A DNA stretch of 64,000 nucleotides, taken from the NCBI RefSeq assembly GCF_001642995.1, contig NZ_LOHS01000076.1, positions 1 through 64,000 on the forward strand. Direction: 5' to 3'. Every line of letters begins with the position of its first letter. The first letter of the stretch is position 1. The notes beneath the pieces are model-generated. The model worked only from the letters and a program-made list of their open reading frames with translations, had not been told where the DNA came from and searched no databases. Source of the DNA: Streptomyces jeddahensis. Its GTDB lineage: Bacteria; Actinomycetota; Actinomycetes; Streptomycetales; Streptomycetaceae. Shown here piece by piece: positions 15,587-23,512 of this stretch. Position numbers and translations under genes: made by a program.

Positions 15587-16382
15587 ACTCCTCTCCGACG
15601 CTCCTGCTGTGGCAACCATGCAAGTGGATGGTTTTCTCGACGGGCACACACTGAAGTGGGGAAAGCACAAGAGAATCAAAGTAGGGAAGGTCCTCCGCAA
15701 TTTCCATTGCCGCGCCTGTGAAGCTCAGCGAACCTTCGTGTCTGGAGATGAGCTATCGTGTTTAGGTCTCGGCGACAATCAAATCAGTATCGATGCCACA
15801 CTGCAATGTGTCGAGTGTCGGTCATCCGTGGAAATATGGTTCCTCATCGGCAGCAATAGTGATATTTCTGGTGTCGCACCGGAAGTGCGCATCGAGCGCT
15901 ATACAGAGAACCTTCGCGACCGCGCTGACCGAGTTGACGGCCATCGTGGACCGTTCTCGGATCTGGTCAAGCGAGCGCAGCTCGCGTATGAGAACCAGCT
16001 CGGTGCCGGATCGATCGTCTATCTGCGTAAGATCTTCGAGCTCGTCACGTTCGAAGTAGCCGATATCGCCAAGATTGAGACAAAGAATCACAACGGACGG
16101 AACATCCCCTTCTCCGTGGTACTGGAGAAGGTGAATGCAGTTCGCAACATCATTCCGCGACGTTTCTCAAGTGACGGCTATCAGCTATTTCGCGAGCTCA
16201 GCGAAATCATTCATGGCGAGTCAAGCGAAGAAGAGGCGCTCCAGAAATACAAGCCCTGCCTCCAATTGGTCCTAGGTGTTGTTGACGAAGTGAGTCGTGA
16301 CAACGAATACGCGCGAGCGATCGAAGAGCTGGGCTGGAACATCGAGAACATTGGTGAGATCACAAGAGGAGGTGTCGCGTGA
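15573..16382 (+). CDS. Zinc-ribbon protein inserted between hsdM and hsdS
   Basis: A 269-residue protein I cannot assign with certainty. The N-terminal third has two cysteine pairs spaced as a zinc ribbon (HCRACEAQRTF and QCVECRSSVE). The C-terminal half is helical (FSDLVKRAQLAYENQLGAGS, IVYLRKIFELVTFEVADI) and recalls DUF4145/HEPN-like proteins often found in restriction loci. It starts within hsdM (ATG 15573, 14-bp overlap) and ends in a GTGA overlap with hsdS, so it is made as a fixed component of the operon. Possible roles are RNase or abortive back-up, specificity modulation, or element protection. The HEPN RX4-6H motif is not evident. Confidence 0.7.
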   Translation: MRLSKLLSDAPAVATMQVDGFLDGHTLKWGKHKRIKVGKVLRNFHCRACEAQRTFVSGDELSCLGLGDNQISIDATLQCVECRSSVEIWFLIGSNSDISGVAPEVRIERYTENLRDRADRVDGHRGPFSDLVKRAQLAYENQLGAGSIVYLRKIFELVTFEVADIAKIETKNHNGRNIPFSVVLEKVNAVRNIIPRRFSSDGYQLFRELSEIIHGESSEEEALQKYKPCLQLVLGVVDEVSRDNEYARAIEELGWNIENIGEITRGGVA

Positions 16383-17560
16383 GCCGTATCGACGAAATGC
16401 TTCAGGAGCTGTGCCCGGACGGGGTCCCCACGATGGCTCTCGGAGAGTTGCTCGACTACGAGCAGCCAGGAAAGTACCTGGTCTCCTCGACCGAATATCA
16501 CAATGACCACAAGACGCCGGTACTAACGGCAGGCCAGACTTTCATCCTTGGCTACACAAACGAAGTGGACGGCATCTATTCGGCTTCGGCTGAGCATCCC
16601 GTGCTGATCTTTGACGACTTCACGACGGCGTTCCGATGGGTTGACTTCCCGTTTAAAGCGAAGTCTTCAGCGATGAAGATGCTGACCATTAAACCTAATG
16701 TTCCTGCACTCCTTCGCTACGTCTACTTCGCGATGCAGTGCATTGGGTATGAGCCTCAAGATCACGCCCGGCACTGGATTGCGAAGTACTCACATTTCCG
16801 TATCCCCGTCCCGCCTCTCGAAGCTCAGCGGGAGACCGTTAGAATACTGGATCAGCTCATTCAGCTGGAGGTAGAGCTGAAGGCTGAGTTGGTGGCAGAG
16901 CTGGAGGCGCGCCATCGCCAGTATGCTTTCTACAGAGACAAGATGGTGAGCGAGGCTGTGGGGGCGGAGCATCTCCGTCTAGGTGACGTTGGCACCTTTG
17001 CTCGTGGACGTCGTTTTACCAAGAACGACGTGGTCGACTATGGAATTCCAAGTATCCACTACGGTGAGATTTATACCGAATATGGTACCTCAACCGACGA
17101 GGCCGTTAGGCATGTTCGCGTGGAACTTCGCGATCAACTCCGATATGCGGAACCCGGGAGCGTGGTATTCGCTGGTGTTGGTGAGACGGTTGAAGACGTG
17201 GGTAAAGCTGTTGCGTGGCTAGGGAACGAACCAGTGGCGACGCACGACGACACATTTGTGTTTACCTCTCCACTGAACCCTAAGTATGTCGCTTATGCGG
17301 TGCAGACAAAGGACTTTCAGCGCCAGAAGGAACGCCATGTGTCGCGAGCCAAGGTGAAGAGGCTCTCATCAACTGGGCTCGCCGATATTAAGATTCCAGT
17401 TCCGAATCTGGCCGTGCAGGAGAGGATCGTCGAGGCGCTCGACAATTTTGAGGCTCTCGTCAATGACATTAATTCCGAGCTACCTGCTGAGATCACACTC
17501 CGCCGCAAACAGTACGAGCACTACCGTGATCGCCTCTTGACGTTCAAGGAGGCGACATGA
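16379..17560 (+). CDS. hsdS: Type I restriction-modification system, specificity subunit HsdS
   Basis: A 393-residue protein with the usual double layout: target recognition domain 1 (residues 15-150), central conserved coiled coil (LEAQRETVRILDQLIQLEVE, residues 148-190), target recognition domain 2 (195-340) and a C-terminal helix (LAVQERIVEALDNFEALVND). Both domains appear intact, so a bipartite target is expected, but it cannot be read from sequence. The start GTG overlaps the previous stop (GTGA) and the stop overlaps hsdR (ATGA). Base composition drops markedly in this gene (many A/T third positions), as is usual for exchanged hsdS genes. Confidence 0.92.
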   Translation: MSRIDEMLQELCPDGVPTMALGELLDYEQPGKYLVSSTEYHNDHKTPVLTAGQTFILGYTNEVDGIYSASAEHPVLIFDDFTTAFRWVDFPFKAKSSAMKMLTIKPNVPALLRYVYFAMQCIGYEPQDHARHWIAKYSHFRIPVPPLEAQRETVRILDQLIQLEVELKAELVAELEARHRQYAFYRDKMVSEAVGAEHLRLGDVGTFARGRRFTKNDVVDYGIPSIHYGEIYTEYGTSTDEAVRHVRVELRDQLRYAEPGSVVFAGVGETVEDVGKAVAWLGNEPVATHDDTFVFTSPLNPKYVAYAVQTKDFQRQKERHVSRAKVKRLSSTGLADIKIPVPNLAVQERIVEALDNFEALVNDINSELPAEITLRRKQYEHYRDRLLTFKEAT

Positions 17561-20500
17561 GGGAAGCGCAGGCGCGCAAGTACGACCCGATCGCCGTCTC
17601 GGCTGAAAGTACCGTCATTGCTGAATACGTCCCCGATGCCTCGGGAGCCGCGGCATACCAATCGGAGGCGGCGCTTGAGCGGGAGATGATCCGTCTGCTG
17701 GAGTCGCAGGCATATGAGTACCTCCCGATCACATCGGAGGTGCAGCTTGTCGCTAACCTGCGGATCCAGCTTGAGGCGCTGAACCACGTGTCGTTCTCGG
17801 ATTCCGAGTGGGAGTCGTTCTTCTCTACCAGGATTGCCGGACAGAACGAGGGCATCGTCGAGAAGACGGTGCGGGTCCAGGAAGACCACGTTCAGATTCT
17901 GAAGCGTGACGATGGTTCGACGAAGAACATCACTCTCATCGACAAGAAGAACGTCCACAACAATCGTCTGCAGGTCATTAACCAGTACGAGGTTGACCGG
18001 GGCGAGGGCGGTGCGAGCTTCGCGAACCGGTACGACGTGACGGTGCTAGTCAACGGTCTACCGATGGTGCATGTCGAGCTCAAGCGTCGTGGGGTGGACA
18101 TCCGTGAGGCGTTCAACCAGATCAACCGGTACCAGCGCGATAGCTTCTGGGCAGGCTCTGGGTTGTTCGAGTATGTGCAGTTGTTCGTGATCAGCAACGG
18201 CACGCTGACGAAGTACTACTCCAACAGCACCCGCTCGAAGCACTTGAAGGACAACCAGAAGGCTGCCGGCGCGGGCAAGGGCAAGAAGTCAAGCAACTCG
18301 TTCGAGTTCACGTCGTGGTGGGCGGACGCGCAGAACAAGCCGATCGCGGAGCTGACCGCGTTCGTCAAGACGTTCTTCGCCAAGCACTCGCTGTTGAACG
18401 TGCTGACGAAGTACTGCGTGCTGACAGCCGACCGTGACCTGCTAGTGATGCGGCCGTACCAGATCGTGGCGACGGAGCGGATCTTGCGGAAGATCGAGTG
18501 CTCGACGAACCGCAAGACGCTTGGCACCGTCGAGGCGGGCGGGTACGTCTGGCACACGACCGGGTCGGGCAAGACGCTGACGTCGTTCAAGGCTGCGCAG
18601 CTGGCATCGAAGCTACCCGATGTCGCGAAAGTGTTGTTCGTCGTCGACCGCAAGGACCTCGACTACCAGACGATGCGCGAGTACGACCGCTTCGAGAAAG
18701 GCGCCGCCAACTCGAACGCGTCCACGGCAATCTTGAAGAAGCAGCTGGAGGATCCGAATGCAAGCGTCATCATCACGACGATCCAGAAGCTGTCGACGTT
18801 CATCAAGGCGAACCGGGGACACGAGGTGTTCTCGGGCCACTGCGTGATCATCTTCGACGAGTGTCACCGGTCGCAGTTCGGCGACATGCACACCGACATC
18901 ACGCGAGCCTTCAAGCGGTACAACCTGTTCGGTTTCACCGGTACCCCGATCTTCCCGGTCAACTCCTCGAGCGGCGGGAACCCGCTGCTGAAGACCACTG
19001 AGCAGGCTTTCGGCGACAAGCTGCACACGTACACGATCATAGACGCGATCACGGACAGGAATGTCCTGCCGTTCCGAATCGACTACATCAACACGATCAA
19101 GGTCGGCAACCCAGACGATAAGCAGGTCTCGGCGATCGACCGGGAGCGCGCTCTGTTGGATGTGCGCCGACTCCGCGACATCACGACGTATATCCTGGAG
19201 CACTTCGATCAGAAGACGAAGCGGCAGACGAGCTATGAGCACGCGGTTGTCGCCAATGTAGCGGAATCGACCCGGACGAGGCGTCAGGTAGAGGCGCTTC
19301 GTGAGAAGAAGCGAGTCCGCGGCTTCAACGCCCTGCTCGCCACCGCCTCAATCGAGGCAGCGCAGCGCTATTACTCGCAGTTCAAGCATCAGCAGGAGGC
19401 GCTCACCCCGGATCAGCGACTGAAGGTGGGCATCATCTTCTCCTACGGCGCGAACGAGGCCACCGATGACGGGATTCTTGACGACGAGGCGTTTGACACT
19501 GACGCCCTGAGCGGAGACGCGCGCACGTTCCTGGAAGATGCGATCCGGGACTACAACGCGATGTTCGGCACCAGCTACGACACCAGCGCCGACAAGTTCC
19601 AGAACTATTACAGGGACCTGTCACAGCGAATGAAGAACCGCGAGATCGACTTGGTCATCGTGGTGAACATGTTCCTCACCGGCTTCGACGCGACCACGCT
19701 CAACACGCTGTTCGTCGACAAGCATCTGAAGATGCATGGTTTGATCCAGGCATACTCGCGCACCAATCGGATCCTCAACTCCGTCAAACGCCACGGGAAT
19801 ATCGTCGTCTTCCGTGACCTTGAAGAGGAGACGAACGCGGCGCTTGAGCTGTTCGGGAACAAGGACGCCAAGGGCATCGTCATCGTGCCGTCCTACAGCG
19901 AGTACTACAGCGAGTACGTGGAGAAGGTCACCGAGCTGCTACAGTCCTTCCCGCTTGGCACCCCTATCATCGGGGAGCAGGCCCAGAAGGACTTCATCAA
20001 CCTTTTCGGTGCCGTACTGCGGCTGCACAACATCCTGACCGAGTTTGACGACTTCGCCGGCCAGGACCTGTTGACAGATCGCCAGCACCAGGACTACCGC
20101 AGTGTCTACCTCAACTTGTACGCCGAGTTCCGTGCGGAGACCGCCGCGGAGAAGGAACGCATAAACGAGGATGTCGTCTTCGAGATCGAACTGGTCAAGC
20201 AGGTCGAGATCAACGTCGACTATATCTTGATGCTCGTTGAGAAGATGCGGGCCGAGCGTGGGGACGGTGAGGACAAGGAGATTCGTGCCCAGATCTCGCG
20301 TGCGGTCGACGCTAGCCCGAGCCTGCGGAGCAAGCGCGACCTTGTTGAAGACTTCGTGAACTCGCTGTCTGTGCACGGCGCTGTCGATGAACAGTGGCAG
20401 GCGTACGTGGAGGCGAAGCGAGATGCTGAACTCGCGGCGATCATCGAGGAGCAAAAACTCAAGGCCGATCAGACCCGGGCCTTCATCACGGCCGCGTTCC

Positions 20501-20673
20501 GTGACGGGCAGATCCGTACGACTGGTACGGAGATTACGAAGATCCTGCCCCCCGTCTCTCGTTTCAGTCGCGATGGCGGCCACAGCGACAAGAAAAAGCG
20601 TGTGATCGAAACATTGACACAGTTCTTCGAGCGGTTCTTTGGGCTGGGCGCTGGTGGAAACGACTACCAGTAA
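17557..20673 (+). CDS. hsdR: Type I restriction-modification system, endonuclease/translocase subunit HsdR
   Basis: A 1038-residue motor-nuclease. The PD-(D/E)xK nuclease near the N-terminus has Asp160 in NRYDVTVLVNG and Glu174-Leu-Lys176 in VELKRRG. The SF2 helicase has Walker A TTGSGKT (334-340), DEAH-type box DECH (434-437) and motif III FTGTPIF. A C-terminal helical domain contacts the methylase. All motifs are intact and the length is normal, so the system looks functional. It is the last gene of the hsd operon and ends 286 bases before attR. The operon would protect host and element against phage and foreign plasmids. Confidence 0.94.
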   Translation: MREAQARKYDPIAVSAESTVIAEYVPDASGAAAYQSEAALEREMIRLLESQAYEYLPITSEVQLVANLRIQLEALNHVSFSDSEWESFFSTRIAGQNEGIVEKTVRVQEDHVQILKRDDGSTKNITLIDKKNVHNNRLQVINQYEVDRGEGGASFANRYDVTVLVNGLPMVHVELKRRGVDIREAFNQINRYQRDSFWAGSGLFEYVQLFVISNGTLTKYYSNSTRSKHLKDNQKAAGAGKGKKSSNSFEFTSWWADAQNKPIAELTAFVKTFFAKHSLLNVLTKYCVLTADRDLLVMRPYQIVATERILRKIECSTNRKTLGTVEAGGYVWHTTGSGKTLTSFKAAQLASKLPDVAKVLFVVDRKDLDYQTMREYDRFEKGAANSNASTAILKKQLEDPNASVIITTIQKLSTFIKANRGHEVFSGHCVIIFDECHRSQFGDMHTDITRAFKRYNLFGFTGTPIFPVNSSSGGNPLLKTTEQAFGDKLHTYTIIDAITDRNVLPFRIDYINTIKVGNPDDKQVSAIDRERALLDVRRLRDITTYILEHFDQKTKRQTSYEHAVVANVAESTRTRRQVEALREKKRVRGFNALLATASIEAAQRYYSQFKHQQEALTPDQRLKVGIIFSYGANEATDDGILDDEAFDTDALSGDARTFLEDAIRDYNAMFGTSYDTSADKFQNYYRDLSQRMKNREIDLVIVVNMFLTGFDATTLNTLFVDKHLKMHGLIQAYSRTNRILNSVKRHGNIVVFRDLEEETNAALELFGNKDAKGIVIVPSYSEYYSEYVEKVTELLQSFPLGTPIIGEQAQKDFINLFGAVLRLHNILTEFDDFAGQDLLTDRQHQDYRSVYLNLYAEFRAETAAEKERINEDVVFEIELVKQVEINVDYILMLVEKMRAERGDGEDKEIRAQISRAVDASPSLRSKRDLVEDFVNSLSVHGAVDEQWQAYVEAKRDAELAAIIEEQKLKADQTRAFITAAFRDGQIRTTGTEITKILPPVSRFSRDGGHSDKKKRVIETLTQFFERFFGLGAGGNDYQ

Positions 20674-20878
20674 CGGCTCTTTTCTCTTTGTTGAGCAGGA
20701 GCAGCAAAGCCGCGACAAGTTCATGTCCTCTGGCCAGAACGTCGCGATCCAAGCAAACCGTTGGTTTCTACCTCTTCAGACGCTGTGAAGAGAACCGTCG
20801 CCAGCCGACCGAACGGTAGACCCAACACATGACCGCTGACAGTTGATCTTGTCGTCAAACTCGTCCGCAGCCAGAGAT

Positions 20879-20899
20879 CGTGGACTATCTGTGGACGAG
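20879..20899 (+). other. Probable integrase arm-type site, right end
   Basis: Near-copy of 1885-1905 in the same orientation, again with two GTGGAC hexamers 11 bp apart (20880 and 20891). It lies 61 bases inside attR, whereas the left copy lies 106 bases inside attL. An asymmetric pair of arm sites around a tRNA-derived core is usual for tyrosine recombinases. Confidence 0.5.
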
Positions 20900-20959
20900 T
20901 TCCGACCCACGGCGCTGTGGTAGAGCGCTGACCTGTGCATACGCCAGGGACCGAAGCGC

Positions 20960-21002
20960 CCTCCGGAGCCGTGTGCGCAGGTTCGAATCCTGCCGGGGGC
21001 AC
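20960..21002 (+). other. attR: attR core of the AICE
   Basis: A 43-base exact copy of the tRNA-Arg(CCG) 3' segment at 1737-1779, without the 5' half of a tRNA before it. This marks the right end of the integrated element. An open frame across it on the minus strand (reading PPAGFEPAHTAPE) is a known artefact of translating tRNA genes backward. Confidence 0.92.
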
Positions 21003-21058
21003 TCCGCAGAGACCAGCGTGATCAAGCCGCTGACCTGCAAGAGTGCCAAGCAAAGAGA

Positions 21059-21085
21059 GTCGGACCCAGTCTCACTGAGTCCGAC
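21059..21085 (+). terminator. Hairpin terminator just outside attR
   Basis: GTCGGAC-C-CAGT, loop CTC, ACTG-A-GTCCGAC gives an 11-pair stem with one mismatch, followed by CCTTTGTCGTTGTCT. It is probably the original terminator of tRNA-Arg(CCG), displaced by integration. From here to the element at 21325 I see no gene. Confidence 0.75.
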
Positions 21086-21324
21086 CCTTTGTCGTTGTCT
21101 GGCACTGCTCGCGAGTGAGTGGCGAGTGAGCCGCTGTGCGGCCTCGCGATCACGGGACATTCCTTGGGCCCTGCAACTCTCCCGGGCCATGGCGCGGTGG
21201 AGCTTTCCCTGCATCATCAAGGTCCGCGCGCGGCGGGCGCGCGCCGCCTCTGCGGTGCGCTGCGTGCATGCGGGCGGACGTAGGCAAACCCTGTGTGACT
21301 GGGGCGGTCGGCTCCACGGCATTA

Positions 21325-22132
21325 GGGCCTGTTGCAAAAGTGGATCAAGGTCGTGGATGATCACGTCCCGCGCGGTGTGACGGCGAACAGCCGTGGGTCC
21401 GGACCAGCGCAAAAATTGTGATCACGGGGGACGAACGAGTGCTAGCGTCGCCCGCATGCCTGAACTGATCGCGCCCACAGGCCGGCTGCAATCCTCATGG
21501 CTCGCAGCGCGTGACGAATGGCCTCCAGGTGCCCACCAGGACGGGACAGGCCTGCGTCTCGCGCCTGATGCCGACCTCGACAGCCCCGAGGTTTTCTCGG
21601 AGTGGGTCAAACGACTGCAACAGCAGTCGGACAGGTCGGTCGCCGTGGGAGAAGAGCGCGTCCATGCCACCCATTGGTGGATCGTCGAGGGCGACAGCTA
21701 TCTGGGAGCCATTGATCTGCGGCACTACCTGAACGCCTTTCTGCTCGACGTCGGCGGGCACATCGGCTACAGCATCCGGCCCTCCTTCCGTAGACGCGGC
21801 TTGGCAACGTGGGCTCTCGGGGCGGTTCTACCCGAGGCCCGTGCACTCGGCCTGGATCGAGTCCTCGTCACTTGCGACGACGACAACATCGGGTCGGCAC
21901 GCAGCATCGAACGCAACGGTGGAGTCCTGGAAGATGTCCGCACAACCAACGCGGGCATTAAGCGCCGTTACTGGATCACTCCGTAGGCAGTGGTGCGACT
22001 TGATTGCCCGCGCCCACCAACACGCCGCCGGATCCCCACGCCCACAACGCATGGCTCAGCTCCCGCGGAGGGCGGCCACCGACCGGGGCGGCCGCCGGTG
22101 TGGAGGCGTCGGCAGACTTTCGCAACAGGCCC
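21325..22132. mobile_element. Transposase-less cassette with IS-type inverted repeats carrying a GNAT gene
   Basis: GGGCCTGTTGCAAAAGT (21325-21341) is repeated in inverse as ACTTTCGCAACAGGCCC (22116-22132), 16 of 17 matching. Each end is flanked outside by TA (21323-21324 and 22133-22134), consistent with a 2-bp target duplication. The 808-bp interior encodes one acetyltransferase and no transposase. This is the layout of a mobile insertion cassette moved in trans by a related IS. Confidence 0.72.
21456..21986 (+). CDS. GNAT-family N-acetyltransferase (cassette passenger)
   Basis: A 176-residue protein. The acetyl-CoA binding core is at residues 105-150: HIGYSIRPSFRRRGLATWAL (motif A with RRRGLA) and LDRVLVTCDDDNIGSARSIE (motif B). 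The C-terminus ends in DVRTTNAGIKRRYWI. The layout resembles predicted acetyltransferases acting on small amines or ribosomal protein N-termini, and the substrate is unknown. ATG 21456 was chosen because family-like sequence starts there. It lies wholly within the inverted-repeat cassette 21325-22132 with its own upstream DNA, so it moves as a unit. A resistance function is possible but unsupported. Confidence 0.82.
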   Translation: MPELIAPTGRLQSSWLAARDEWPPGAHQDGTGLRLAPDADLDSPEVFSEWVKRLQQQSDRSVAVGEERVHATHWWIVEGDSYLGAIDLRHYLNAFLLDVGGHIGYSIRPSFRRRGLATWALGAVLPEARALGLDRVLVTCDDDNIGSARSIERNGGVLEDVRTTNAGIKRRYWITP

Positions 22133-22181
22133 TAGTACTCCGGCCGTAGTTTGTGATCTTCATGTGGCCCGCTGCCTAGCG

Positions 22182-22685
22182 TCACCAGCGTGCGACGAGC
22201 GTCTCGACCTTGCCCCGGTTGCGGTACAGCCAGGTGGTCCCCGGCGCGGCTCCCCCGGTCAGATACCCAACAATGGGCTCCCGCTGGGTCGCGCTGTCCA
22301 GCTCACCGAGCAGCTTCAGGGCATCGGACAGGGTGAAGAAGGCTGCCTGTTTGATGTCGTCGTCCCCCGGCGCGACGCTCCCCGACCACTCGTCGATCTC
22401 GAAAGCAACGGCCAGCGCCGACGGGTACTGCTCAGAGTCGATATGCATGAGGAATGCGGTCCGCACCGGGTCGCCTATCAGCAGCCCGGTCTCCTCCTGT
22501 ATTTCGCGCCGGAGGGCTTCGTGCATGAGCTCGCCGTCTTCGACCCCGCCGCCGGGCAGTGACCAGAGAATCTCGCCGTTGGCACCGAGGCTCTCCTGCA
22601 CGAGCAGAATCTCGTTGCCTCTGCGGATGATGCCGATGACGAGCTGCACCCGGGGTACCGCGGTCTTCAGTTCCTCTACCGTCAT
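22182..22685 (-). CDS. NUDIX hydrolase
   Basis: A 167-residue single-domain NUDIX protein. The NUDIX box is GGGVEDGELMHEALRREIQE followed by ETGL, with all conserved glutamates. The preceding strand VIGIIRRGNEILLVQESLG is typical of MutT-like enzymes. It would hydrolyse a nucleoside diphosphate derivative. ATG 22685 is the first start at which the domain is complete; the frame continues upstream without resemblance. Unlike the GntR fusion at 11323 it has no DNA-binding domain. Neighbours are unrelated accessory genes. Confidence 0.83.
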   Translation of the reverse strand: MTVEELKTAVPRVQLVIGIIRRGNEILLVQESLGANGEILWSLPGGGVEDGELMHEALRREIQEETGLLIGDPVRTAFLMHIDSEQYPSALAVAFEIDEWSGSVAPGDDDIKQAAFFTLSDALKLLGELDSATQREPIVGYLTGGAAPGTTWLYRNRGKVETLVARW

Positions 22686-22845
22686 GCCGCAGACCGTACG
22701 TGATGGACGGTCAATCGGTACCGCCAGCTGGCCACCTGCCCGATCCGCGGGCCAGCGTAATGGGCCATGATCACTCGCGCCAAAGCCAGCCCAAAGCCGT
22801 TCCGCCGACCTGAACCGTGCGACCACGCCCTACCGTTGCGACACC

Positions 22846-23433
22846 ATGACCAGCATGGACCTTGAGGGGATAGGCGCGCTGTCCGCGGCCGCAGTGGCGC
22901 TCATTGGGATTCCGGCCAGCATACTCATCGGCCGTTGGCAGACGAAGGCCGCCTTGCGCACGTCGGAGGCCACCAGCGAGGCGGGGTTGGCTCAGGCAGC
23001 GTCCGCATACCGCGCGGCGTTGGACGCTGTTCGCGCCGAGGCGAACGCTGCTCACCTGCAGTGGCGTCGTGGAATCCAACGGGAGGCGTACGCCTCATTC
23101 CTCCTTGCCGCGAATCGCGTAAAGGAGGTGGGTGAGCGATTCGTCATGGACAACGAGGAAGACCTATCAGGGGAGAGCATCAGGGCCGGGAAGGCCGCTA
23201 TTGACGATGCTCTCGCGACCCTTAAGGCAGCTCAAACGATCATCGAGCTAGAGGGGCCTGATGACGTAGCCGCCCCTGCTGCGGGAATGACTGACGCCGC
23301 TCAGGTGATGGCGTATTACCTCGGCAAGCGGGCCACTTATGAGCGAGCGTGGGGCAAACTTGGCCGACTAATGAGTGACCAATCGCCAAGCGTTAGCGCT
23401 TCTGCTGTAAGAGGGCGGTTCGTGACTCTTTAA
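22846..23433 (+). CDS. Membrane-anchored coiled-coil protein, probably 3'-truncated by an IS
   Basis: 195 residues of unknown function. A single hydrophobic N-terminal segment (IGALSAAAVALIGIPASILI, residues 9-28) is followed by helix-rich, Ala/Glu/Arg-rich sequence (SAYRAALDAVRAEANAAHLQ). The last residues (VRGRFVTL) come from the junction with the adjacent IS5-family element, and the stop at 23431 seems to be supplied by it. The topology resembles the gene at 2085 next to attL. These may be related accessory proteins of Streptomyces mobile elements. Confidence 0.65.
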   Translation: MTSMDLEGIGALSAAAVALIGIPASILIGRWQTKAALRTSEATSEAGLAQAASAYRAALDAVRAEANAAHLQWRRGIQREAYASFLLAANRVKEVGERFVMDNEEDLSGESIRAGKAAIDDALATLKAAQTIIELEGPDDVAAPAAGMTDAAQVMAYYLGKRATYERAWGKLGRLMSDQSPSVSASAVRGRFVTL

Positions 23434-23512
23434 GTGGTTCTGTGGTCGCCTGATGGTGTGGGTGTGGACGGAATCCACTGGTCGGCCGCCTGCGGTCTGT
23501 TGGGGTGGCGGG

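Noticed and set aside
20915..20960. A tRNA-like D-arm sequence (GTGGTAGAGCGCTGACC) just before attR
   Set aside because: I could not pair it with an anticodon or acceptor stem, and the following 43 bp belong to the att core. Probably coincidental, or too decayed to call.
20721..21053. Minus-strand reading frame across attR encoding PPAGFEPAHTAPE
   Set aside because: This is the standard artefact of translating a tRNA 3' end in reverse; the same peptide is encoded antisense to tRNA-Arg at 1.75 kb.
21321..22134. Interpretation of the GNAT segment as a complete IS
   Set aside because: No transposase-like frame on either strand inside the inverted repeats, so only a cassette is claimed.
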